DNA of 8,292 nucleotides from contig CALZHX010000170.1 of the NCBI GenBank assembly GCA_945787435.1, forward strand, positions 1-8,292, read 5' to 3'. Positions 1 to 5,423 of the stretch are shown piece by piece. The translations under genes were made by a program, and so were the position numbers. How positions within the stretch are numbered: position 1 is the stretch's first letter; every line of letters begins with the position of its first letter. The notes beneath the pieces are model-generated. The model was not told the origin of the DNA and did no database searches. It saw nothing but the letters and a program-made list of their open reading frames with translations. The DNA comes from an uncultured Woeseiaceae bacterium (GTDB taxonomy: Bacteria; Pseudomonadota; Gammaproteobacteria; Steroidobacterales; Woeseiaceae).

Positions 1-1
1 A

Positions 2-205
2 GTAGCCGGTGGCGAAGGGCCCGCGGAGTTCGTTTCTACCCACCCATCGAGCGAGAATCGTATCTAATCGTTTATCTCCCAGTGGACCGACGTTTTGCCC
101 TTGTATAATCAGGCGCACGAAGAAGGTCGCATCCCCGATTGTGTGCTGCCACAGAAGCTCGAACGGTATTACGAGCAACAGCGCACCAACAAAGGGAAGG
201 AGTAA
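2..205 (+). pseudogene. C-terminal end of an M48-family metalloprotease, interrupted by an in-frame TAA
   Basis: The gene enters from the left edge, so its catalytic HExxH region is not visible. The reading frame starting at base 2 gives 21 residues ending in STHPSSENRI. The STHP...RI signature is typical of the C-terminal part of M48 zinc metalloproteases (the LoiP/YcaL/BepA group), which degrade misfolded envelope proteins. A TAA at 65-67 then stops the frame. The same frame continues for 45 more codons (SFISQWTDVLPLYNQAHEEG and onward) to a second TAA at 203-205. The continuation looks like natural protein and fits the usual M48 tail after the RI, where a W-x-x-x-L-x-x-Y pattern is common. 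A single base change from CAA, GAA or AAA would explain the stop, with no frameshift. The missing tail lies outside the usual catalytic core, so the enzyme could remain active. The last codons carry the ribosome binding site of the next gene, which suggests an operon. The family call rests on a short fragment. Confidence 0.65.
197..202 (+). promoter_or_regulatory. Shine-Dalgarno AAGGAG placing the transpeptidase start at ATA 212
   Basis: AAGGAG sits nine bases before an ATA codon at 212-214, a standard spacing. The first conventional start codon in this frame, TTG at 233, lies 30 bases downstream of the motif, too far for normal use. The motif overlaps the last codons of the M48 reading frame, so the two genes may be translationally coupled. 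Confidence 0.6.
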
Positions 206-211
206 ACAAAC

Positions 212-1393
212 ATAGCCTGTCGCCTGATCCTTTTGCTGCCGTCGCTTCTGTTGGCCGGTGGCTGTTCGTCATTACACGACTTTTTCGGCACTGCGCCCAA
301 TAAGCGCGAGGCCGAGGTCGTTGTGGCGCTCGAAGAGCGGCCTGTTGAAGAACCGATATCGGCCAATCACTTCGTGCTTGAATCGCCTGCGCAGTCGGTC
401 GTCGGTACTCCACAGATCGTGTTTACGAGCGGCAATGATACGTTGTCAGATTTTGCTCGGGCCTATGGGCTCGGTTATGACGAGCTGATCGCGGCGAATC
501 CTGATGTTGATCCCTGGCTTCCGGGCGAGAACACGCCGGTGCTCTTGCCAACGCAATTCGTTCTTCCCGATGTGCCGCGCGAAGGCATCGTTCTCAATCT
601 TGCGAGCAAGCGCCTGTTCTATTTCCCCGAGGTCGCTGAAGGGCGGCCTGCGATCGTGATGACATTCCCGATCGGAGTCGGCCGGGTTGGCTGGGAGACG
701 CCACTTGGCTTGACGACAGTAACGGCAAAAGCGAAGGACCCGCATTGGTATGTACCGTTGTCCGTGCGCCAGGAGCATGCCGAACTCGGTGATCCGCTGC
801 CCTCGGTCATTCCGCCCGGTCCCGAGAATCCGCTCGGACACCGTGTACTGAAGCTGGATATGCCGGGATACCTGATTCATGGCACCAACCAGCCGTATGG
901 CGTCGGCATGCGTGTGAGCCACGGTTGTGTGCGGCTGTATCCGGAGAATATCGAGTATCTCTACGAACTCGTCGATATCGGCGAAACCGTGACCATCATC
1001 AATGAGCCATTCTTAATGGCGCAGCTGGACGGCGAAATCTACTTTGAGAGTCATGCGCCGCTGGAAGACGACATCGTCGGTGCGGATGAGCGATTCGAGA
1101 TATTGCTGGAAAAATGGAACGGGCAGACGGCATCCGGTTTCAGCGAGCAGGAACTGCAGCATGCGCACGGCATCGCGGCCGCTGCGAACGGTATTCCCTC
1201 GCGCCTGGGTGTTGTCGGTGATTCTGATGTCATAACACGCGCACGCATTGTCAGGAATACAGTGGAGATCGATCCCGAGGCGCCGACGCTAGCCGAAGTA
1301 AGCGACATGATCGACGAGGCAGTTCTTGAGGGCGACGAGGAATTGCCGGAGTCGGCCGGCTCAGTCGAAGTAGCGCAGGAAAGCCTCAGGTAG
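212..1393 (+). CDS. L,D-transpeptidase lipoprotein (LysM plus YkuD domains)
   Basis: YkuD-type L,D-transpeptidases form 3-3 cross-links in peptidoglycan or attach Braun-type lipoprotein to it, acting in the periplasm through a catalytic cysteine. From ATA 212 the product has 393 residues. Residues 1-18 form a lipoprotein signal (Arg4, a leucine-rich core, then LAGGC with Cys18). A LysM-like peptidoglycan-binding segment spans about 68-116 (DTLSDFARAYGL, then ELIAANP). The YkuD domain spans about 124-266, with the catalytic signature H223-G-T-N and S236-H-G-C239-V-R. An acidic tail of about 125 residues follows, starting with the DGEIYFESHAPLED element common in the ErfK/YbiS/YcfS group. The start is unusual: the only conventional choice, TTG 233, would remove the positively charged N-region and lacks a ribosome binding site, whereas ATA 212 follows AAGGAG at nine bases. 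I take 212 as the true start, possibly a mutated or misread ATG. The upstream neighbour is the M48 gene. The 3' end overlaps the convergent PLP gene by 33 bp. The exact LdtA-E type cannot be assigned. Confidence 0.9.
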   Translation: MACRLILLLPSLLLAGGCSSLHDFFGTAPNKREAEVVVALEERPVEEPISANHFVLESPAQSVVGTPQIVFTSGNDTLSDFARAYGLGYDELIAANPDVDPWLPGENTPVLLPTQFVLPDVPREGIVLNLASKRLFYFPEVAEGRPAIVMTFPIGVGRVGWETPLGLTTVTAKAKDPHWYVPLSVRQEHAELGDPLPSVIPPGPENPLGHRVLKLDMPGYLIHGTNQPYGVGMRVSHGCVRLYPENIEYLYELVDIGETVTIINEPFLMAQLDGEIYFESHAPLEDDIVGADERFEILLEKWNGQTASGFSEQELQHAHGIAAAANGIPSRLGVVGDSDVITRARIVRNTVEIDPEAPTLAEVSDMIDEAVLEGDEELPESAGSVEVAQESLR

Positions 1394-2419
1394 GTTGTCC
1401 ATGTTTGCCGGCTGCTCCACATTCGCGGCCAATGGTCTCGAATTGTAGGTATTCCAGAACAGGACATTTCCGCGTCCGTCGCGATTCTCGTCCAGATCCT
1501 GAAGCAATGCGGCCATGGCCTTTCCGGTGTAGGTGGCTTCGAGACTGACACCAAGCTCGTCACGCGCGACAGCAATCGCCCGCTCCGTCGCGTCGTTGGT
1601 CTTCGCGTAGCCTTCTCCAAGAAATCCCGTGCGAAACTGGTAGTTAGCGCGATCCGCGAGATCGATGGGAACAGACGCATCGATTCGGTGTAACGCAAAC
1701 GCTGTCTTGGCCAGCAAGCGCCGCATTGATTCCGGGCTGGAGACAAAGCGCTCCGTAACCTGGACCGCCTGAACCTGTGTCGACAATCCCGCCAGTGCGA
1801 GCCCCAGCGTGATGCCAACAGCCGTTGCCATCGTGCCGTTGGCGACGTAAAGGCGATCCGGTATTCCGATATCACACCCATCTATCTGGGCAGCGAGTTC
1901 GAGTCCGGCGCTAACGAAGCCCACTGCACCGAGCCAGTTGGATCCGCCAGGTGGAATCAAATATACGCTCCGGTCCCTGAGATGTTCACGCAGCGTCGCG
2001 ACCCGATTCTTGCGGCCGCCACCATAAGGGACCATGTGCGTGTCCATTTGCAGGTGCAGGTTCAGCGCCTTTGCCGCGCTGGCCGTTTTGGTTTGGTGCG
2101 AAAGGAAGCAGGTACATTCACAGCCGAGAGATCGCGCGTACAGTGTTGTTGCGAGTGCGTGGTTGGAGGCGACCGTGCCGAATGTTGCTATATGGCGGGA
2201 GCCTCTCTCCTGAGCTTTGTGCAGCAGGTATTCGAGTTTGCGAACCTTGTTGCCACCGTAAAGCCTGCCGGTGAGGTCGTCGCGCTTGATCGAAATATCA
2301 TGCTTACCGCTGGCAGTGCGTAGTGTCACCGTGTCGACCGGAGTGGGCAGGTCGGCGAGCTGCAGCCTGGGTATCCGGCTTGCAAGTCGGGGATAGGCGG
2401 CTGCCAGGAAATCACTCAT
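1361..2419 (-). CDS. PLP-dependent enzyme, ACC deaminase/D-cysteine desulfhydrase superfamily
   Basis: This is a fold-type II pyridoxal-phosphate enzyme, probably cytosolic, related to 1-aminocyclopropane-1-carboxylate deaminase and D-cysteine desulfhydrase. From the ATG at 2419 it has 352 residues, a normal length for the family. IKRDDLTG is followed by YGGNKVRKLEYLL, whose Lys58 is the expected Schiff-base lysine. Next come SNHALAT (85-91), PPGGSNWLGAVG (156-167), a probable phosphate loop NGTMATAVG (194-202) and YTGKAM near 298-303. The phosphate loop and the late FWNTYNSRPL segment (321-330) differ from the GSxGT and HTGG patterns I associate with D-cysteine desulfhydrase, so the substrate is open. 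I chose 2419 because MSDFLAAAYPRLASRIPRL resembles family N-termini. An in-frame ATG at 2449 is the alternative, and neither has a clear ribosome binding site. The gene converges with the transpeptidase gene (33 bp overlap) and diverges from the sheath gene. No pathway partners are visible. Confidence 0.85.
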   Translation of the reverse strand: MSDFLAAAYPRLASRIPRLQLADLPTPVDTVTLRTASGKHDISIKRDDLTGRLYGGNKVRKLEYLLHKAQERGSRHIATFGTVASNHALATTLYARSLGCECTCFLSHQTKTASAAKALNLHLQMDTHMVPYGGGRKNRVATLREHLRDRSVYLIPPGGSNWLGAVGFVSAGLELAAQIDGCDIGIPDRLYVANGTMATAVGITLGLALAGLSTQVQAVQVTERFVSSPESMRRLLAKTAFALHRIDASVPIDLADRANYQFRTGFLGEGYAKTNDATERAIAVARDELGVSLEATYTGKAMAALLQDLDENRDGRGNVLFWNTYNSRPLAANVEQPANMDNLPEAFLRYFD

Positions 2420-2508
2420 CGTTCGAATAGTATCGAAATTCAATAGCATAAGGCGCGGCCACTGATTAGAATCGGTACTACCTCTGACCAACTGTATCGG
2501 AGACAAGC
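2420..2508. other. Divergent intergenic region between the PLP-enzyme and sheath genes
   Basis: This stretch of about 90 bp must hold the 5' ends of both divergent genes, if the PLP start at 2419 is right. It is more AT-rich than the flanking coding sequence between about 2410 and 2450. A TAGAAT hexamer at 2467-2472 resembles a -10 box for the sheath gene, but I see no good -35 at the right distance. No clear operator or terminator is present. Confidence 0.4.
2499..2502 (+). promoter_or_regulatory. Shine-Dalgarno GGAG supporting the TTG start of the sheath gene
   Basis: GGAG lies six bases before TTG 2509, a good spacing. The first ATG in the frame, at 2557, would remove the conserved-looking ITVTELAP segment, so TTG is preferred. 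Confidence 0.5.
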
Positions 2509-4056
2509 TTGTCGGATGCAGTTGACCGTGGCATCACGGTCACCGAATTGGCACCGATGGAACAAGTCATCGATGTGTCGCCTGATACCACGGCCGCCTT
2601 CGTCGGCCGTGCGCTTCGCGGTCCGCTGAATAAACCGGTCCTGGTTAGTGACTTCGGGGAGTTTCGGCGGCGTTTCGGTGACGTCTGGTCGCGGTCGAGT
2701 CTCGGCCCCGCCGTTCGCCAGTTCTTCCAGCACGGCGGTCGCCGCCTCTACATCGTTCGGGTTGCCAACAACGCACGGGGGGCGATGCTGTGTCTGCCCG
2801 CTAGCGGAGCTGCTCTCGTGTTACGGACCGTCGAACCCGGTTCGACCGAGCGAATCCGCGCAGCGGTCGATTTCGATGGCATTGATGACGATGAGCTCTT
2901 TAACCTGACTCTGCAGCGCATCGATCCGGCTACGGGCCACGTCATAGATCAGGAATTGTTCCGTCGCGCCAACTACCGCGAGGATGCCGACAATTTCATC
3001 GCGGACTTGCTGCTGACATCGAAGCTGGCGCGCTTAGAACACCCATATCCGAGTCATCGGCCGGAGCCGACACAGGGACCAAACACGCGCTTCGACGACA
3101 CGTACGTCGAACATGCGCAGGAAGGTGCTGATGGGCAGGAGCTGTCGGACTATGACCTGATCGGTTCGCGCCGGGAAGAAACCGGGCTGTTCGCTTTGCA
3201 GCAACTCGGGGCACTGGACCTCCTGTACCTGCCGCCTCCCGGCAAATGCCGCGATCTCGGGCCGGCGTCCTTGCTCGCAGCAGAGTTATTTTGTCGCGAA
3301 CGCGGCGCCATGCTCATCGTCGATCCACCTGCAGACTGGGTTACCCCGGCAAAAGCGGTGACCGGAGTGCGTGAGCTTGGACTGGCCAGCCCCAATTCGA
3401 TCAGCTACTTTCCGCGTATGTTCCGACGCGGCGACGAAAACAGTGCGCCACGCGCGGTGGGTGGCGCATTGGCCGGCCTCATGTGCAAACTCGATAGAAC
3501 ATATGGTCCATGGCAGGCGCTCGATCAGCAGGGTATGGGATTTTCTCGCGAGCTGATTGCGGCCTTCGATATCGATGAGGAAGGCACGCAGGTGTTGTCA
3601 CGCGAAGGTCTTAACCTGATCGTGACGGGCCCCGCCGGACGGGCACGTTTGCGCGGCTCGGTGACGATGGGCCGCGGTAGCGAATCGCATCGTGAATTCG
3701 CCAGCTTGCCAGTACGGCGTCTGTGCCTGCAGATCGTCAACTCGATCGACCGGGCGACACGTTGGGCCGTATATGAACCGGACGAAACACCAGTTGCTGG
3801 ACGCATTCGCTCGCAGGTTACGGCCTACCTGTCGGCGCTGCAGAGCATGGGTGCGTTCGAATCCGATCGTTTCGTCGTTGAATGCGATGATGACCTTTGT
3901 CGTCGTGACAGCAGGCAAGAACACGGGGTGGCAATATTGATTGGCTTTCACCCCCTGGCGTGCAAGGAGCCCGTCTCGTTCACGTTGCACCAGACGGTTG
4001 CCGGATGCCGCATGGCGTCTTCGGCCTTTGCGCCGGTTATGGAAAACTGCGCCTGA
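2509..4056 (+). CDS. Stand-alone contractile tail sheath-like protein
   Basis: Sheath proteins polymerise around a tail tube and contract to drive it through a membrane, in myophages, R-type pyocins and extracellular contractile injection systems. The 515-residue product shows the family layout. The N-terminal part, about residues 8-86, reads ITVTELAP, then DTTAAFVGRALRGPLNKPV, F-x-E-FRRRFG and GGRRLYIVRV. A polar, probably flexible insert lies near 172-222. The subtilisin-like sheath core follows, with DLLYLPPPG (238-245) and RGAMLIVDPPADW (265-277). The C-terminal domain, about 400-495, includes RRLCLQIVNSIDRATRWAVYEPDE, GRIRSQVTAYL and HGVAILIGFHPL. About 20 further residues after the usual closing strand contain Cys500 and Cys514. 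The length fits known sheaths. Translation probably begins at TTG 2509 (GGAG six bases upstream). No tube, baseplate, spike, ATPase or lysis gene lies on either side within this window, so it is an orphan here. It could be a domesticated relic, a sheath working with tube genes elsewhere, or a protein with a different structural role. The family assignment is fairly sure and the function is not. Confidence 0.85.
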   Translation: MSDAVDRGITVTELAPMEQVIDVSPDTTAAFVGRALRGPLNKPVLVSDFGEFRRRFGDVWSRSSLGPAVRQFFQHGGRRLYIVRVANNARGAMLCLPASGAALVLRTVEPGSTERIRAAVDFDGIDDDELFNLTLQRIDPATGHVIDQELFRRANYREDADNFIADLLLTSKLARLEHPYPSHRPEPTQGPNTRFDDTYVEHAQEGADGQELSDYDLIGSRREETGLFALQQLGALDLLYLPPPGKCRDLGPASLLAAELFCRERGAMLIVDPPADWVTPAKAVTGVRELGLASPNSISYFPRMFRRGDENSAPRAVGGALAGLMCKLDRTYGPWQALDQQGMGFSRELIAAFDIDEEGTQVLSREGLNLIVTGPAGRARLRGSVTMGRGSESHREFASLPVRRLCLQIVNSIDRATRWAVYEPDETPVAGRIRSQVTAYLSALQSMGAFESDRFVVECDDDLCRRDSRQEHGVAILIGFHPLACKEPVSFTLHQTVAGCRMASSAFAPVMENCA

Positions 4057-4131
4057 CGCACCGATCAAAAATGCATCCGTAGCCTGTCATATGAGCATCA
4101 GACTTATGCCACCAATCTTACGGGAGGCGGT
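4057..4131 (+). other. Intergenic gap before the sigma-factor operon
   Basis: This 75-bp gap separates the sheath stop from the sigma-factor start. It is the natural place for the operon promoter. I see no convincing sigma-70 pair and no terminator hairpin, so read-through from the sheath gene is possible. A strong ribosome binding site closes the gap. Confidence 0.4.
4122..4127 (+). promoter_or_regulatory. Shine-Dalgarno GGGAGG of the ECF sigma gene
   Basis: GGGAGG lies four bases before the ATG at 4132. This fixes that ATG as the start and suggests efficient initiation of the first gene in the operon. Confidence 0.65.
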
Positions 4132-4656
4132 ATGAGAGACAGCGATGCTCTGGACAACAACCCACACATTTCGCGCTCGGCACTGGAAGCCATTCACGGC
4201 CAGGTATACGGCTGGGCCCTCTCCCGATGCGATTTCGATCACGCGACGGCGGAGGACCTGATGCAACAGGCGTATGTCGAACTGCTGAGTGGCAATGCTC
4301 GATTCGATAACAAATCAATGCTCAGGACCTTTGTGTTTTCTGTGGTGCAGAACCTCGCAAGGAGTCGATTTCGACGCGTGTCTTCCCGGTTGCGGCTTGT
4401 GAAAAAATACCATCGTGAGTCGACAGTCGAGCATGTGGAGACGACTGAGCCGCCCGCAGACGATGGAGTCTGGCGCGCCGTACGGGCATTGCCGGCCAGG
4501 CAACGCGACATCATCGAACTGGTGTTCTGTCGCGAGCTGACGATTGAACAGGCGTCTGCCGTCATGGGCGTCACGACAGGTACAGGCCGCGTGCACTACG
4601 ACCGTGCCAAAAAGGCACTACGGGAACGCTTGCAGGACTGGGCAGAGGAAGAATGA
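4132..4656 (+). CDS. ECF-type RNA polymerase sigma factor
   Basis: The 174-residue protein directs RNA polymerase to a specific set of promoters and acts in the cytoplasm. It has the two-domain ECF layout. Region 2 spans about residues 20-82, with the D-x-x-x-AEDLMQQAYVELL element (37-52) and the FVFSVVQNLARSRFRR helix (67-82). A linker covers about 83-112. Region 4, about 113-168, has WRAVRALPARQRDIIELVF, then the helix-turn-helix EL-T-IEQASAVMGVTTGTGRVHYDRAKKAL. The spacing and length are typical of ECF factors with no extra domains. The start is firm: GGGAGG precedes the ATG, and no upstream ATG gives a better fit. The stop overlaps the next ATG (ATGA at 4653-4656), so the next gene is translationally coupled, as expected for a sigma/anti-sigma pair. 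I cannot assign an ECF subgroup from sequence alone. Autoregulation of the operon is an inference from ECF biology. Confidence 0.92.
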   Translation: MRDSDALDNNPHISRSALEAIHGQVYGWALSRCDFDHATAEDLMQQAYVELLSGNARFDNKSMLRTFVFSVVQNLARSRFRRVSSRLRLVKKYHRESTVEHVETTEPPADDGVWRAVRALPARQRDIIELVFCRELTIEQASAVMGVTTGTGRVHYDRAKKALRERLQDWAEEE

Positions 4657-5009
4657 TGCAGAACTCAGACAAGGGACTTCGCGACCAGGTCAGGCAAGGC
4701 TGGGTCAGTAATGGTGATGCAGAGCCACCGTTCGAGACGACGTGGCAAGCCGCACAGCAGCGCCATGCGGCAGGGCGGCAGCACTATCGTCGGTTTGCCG
4801 CTGCAGCCGCAGTGGTGGCGGCTGTTGTGATCGCGATGTACGCGCAGCCGCCTGCAGGAGAATCGTACATTGAGGTGGCGGATTTGCTGGAGTCGACCTA
4901 CTGGACGGCTCCCAGCGATGCCCTGCTGCCCGACAGGCAATTTGACATATACCAGGATATGCCGGTGATTTTCGAGTCAACCGAACCGGCAGGAGGAGCG
5001 TTGTTATGA
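4653..5009 (+). CDS. Small single-pass membrane protein, probable anti-sigma factor
   Basis: I do not recognise the family from sequence. The 118-residue product has a polar N-terminal region (1-47), rich in Gln and Arg and ending in HYRRF, then one hydrophobic helix at about 48-64 (AAAAAVVAAVVIAMYA), then a C-terminal part of about 54 residues with acidic and aromatic residues (SYIEVADLLESTYW). Positive residues just before the helix predict a cytoplasmic N-terminus and periplasmic C-terminus, the layout of membrane anti-sigma factors. Its position directly behind the ECF gene, with an ATGA overlap, supports that role. It has no cysteine, so the HxxxCxxC zinc motif of ZAS-type anti-sigma factors is absent. 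GAGGA sits just upstream. Two tandem ATGs (4653 and 4656) are both possible starts. The stop overlaps the next ATG (ATGA at 5006-5009). The role is inferred from context and topology. Confidence 0.7.
   Translation: MMQNSDKGLRDQVRQGWVSNGDAEPPFETTWQAAQQRHAAGRQHYRRFAAAAAVVAAVVIAMYAQPPAGESYIEVADLLESTYWTAPSDALLPDRQFDIYQDMPVIFESTEPAGGALL
4991..4996 (+). promoter_or_regulatory. Shine-Dalgarno AGGAGG of the Spy/CpxP-like gene
   Basis: A full consensus AGGAGG lies nine bases before the ATG at 5006, inside the end of the preceding gene. It is the strongest ribosome binding site in this operon, so this periplasmic protein may be made in higher amounts than its neighbours. Confidence 0.6.
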
Positions 5010-5422
5010 GGAAGGGACTATTGGTTTTACTGGCTTTCACATGCCTGGCCGCGACTGGCGCAGGTGCCGCGGGGCCGAAAGAGGACGTGTTTAAAGGAAA
5101 GCTGTTCGCCCCCAATGTCATTCTCGAGAACCAGAGCGAATTAGGCCTTAGTAAACAACAGTTTACGGAAATTCGGGGGGCGGTTGTCGAAGTGCAGGGT
5201 AATGTCGCTGAGCACGAGTGGGACATTGCCGAGGCCTACCAGAACATCATGGCCGAACTCGACAAATCGCCAATCGACGAGACGCAGGTGCTCGAGTACG
5301 TCGATGCAGCCCTGCGGGCCGAGAACGAGGTCAAGAAACTGCAGGTTGCGATGCTGGTACAGCTCAAGAACCTGCTGACGGACGAACAAATTGCGTACCT
5401 GGAGTCTGTGCGGGACAAATAG
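5006..5422 (+). CDS. Spy/CpxP-like periplasmic protein
   Basis: The 138-residue product is exported: a Sec signal (MRKGLLVLLAFTCLAATGAGA) with likely cleavage near residue 21 or 22, after GAGA or GAGAA. The mature part is predicted almost all helical and contains two LTxxQ-like motifs, LSKQQ at 48-52 and LTDEQ at 124-128. That pair is the signature of the Spy/CpxP/ZraP group of periplasmic chaperones and stress sensors. The central region (58-120) is charged, with heptad-like spacing, consistent with the curved helical dimer of that fold. It lacks the His/Cys cluster of the metal-binding ZraP type: its only cysteine is in the signal peptide and its only mature-part histidine is His70. Family members bind unfolded proteins or restrain an envelope stress sensor. 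Next to an ECF sigma and a putative membrane anti-sigma, it could be the periplasmic sensor or effector, as in metal-response sigma systems where a CpxP-like protein partners the regulator. The start follows a consensus AGGAGG. Confidence 0.75.
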   Translation: MRKGLLVLLAFTCLAATGAGAAGPKEDVFKGKLFAPNVILENQSELGLSKQQFTEIRGAVVEVQGNVAEHEWDIAEAYQNIMAELDKSPIDETQVLEYVDAALRAENEVKKLQVAMLVQLKNLLTDEQIAYLESVRDK

Positions 5423-5423
5423 A

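Noticed and set aside
1..108. A frame-1 open stretch ending at 106-108, as a possible gene end
   Set aside because: Its translation does not resemble a known protein end, while frame 2 carries the STHPSSENRI signature and a natural-looking continuation.
1051..1881. Long minus-strand open frame overlapping the end of the transpeptidase gene and part of the PLP gene
   Set aside because: It is Arg/Ser-rich, matches nothing recognisable, and shadows two well-supported genes in other frames.
1982..2323. Plus-strand open frame opposite the PLP gene
   Set aside because: It lies wholly antisense to a clear PLP enzyme and has the composition of a shadow frame.
2467..2472. TAGAAT as a -10 box for the sheath gene
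   Set aside because: There is no acceptable -35 hexamer 16-18 bases upstream, so it is mentioned only as a weak candidate.
2509..4056. A prophage or complete contractile injection system
   Set aside because: Only the sheath is recognisable. The flanking genes are ordinary chromosomal genes, and no integrase, attachment repeats, capsid or baseplate genes are visible.
4041..4068. GGAAAA, a 16-base spacer, then CGATCA, resembling an ECF promoter before the sigma gene
   Set aside because: The match to GGAAC-type promoters is partial and occurs once, within the end of the sheath gene. It cannot be separated from chance without other sites.
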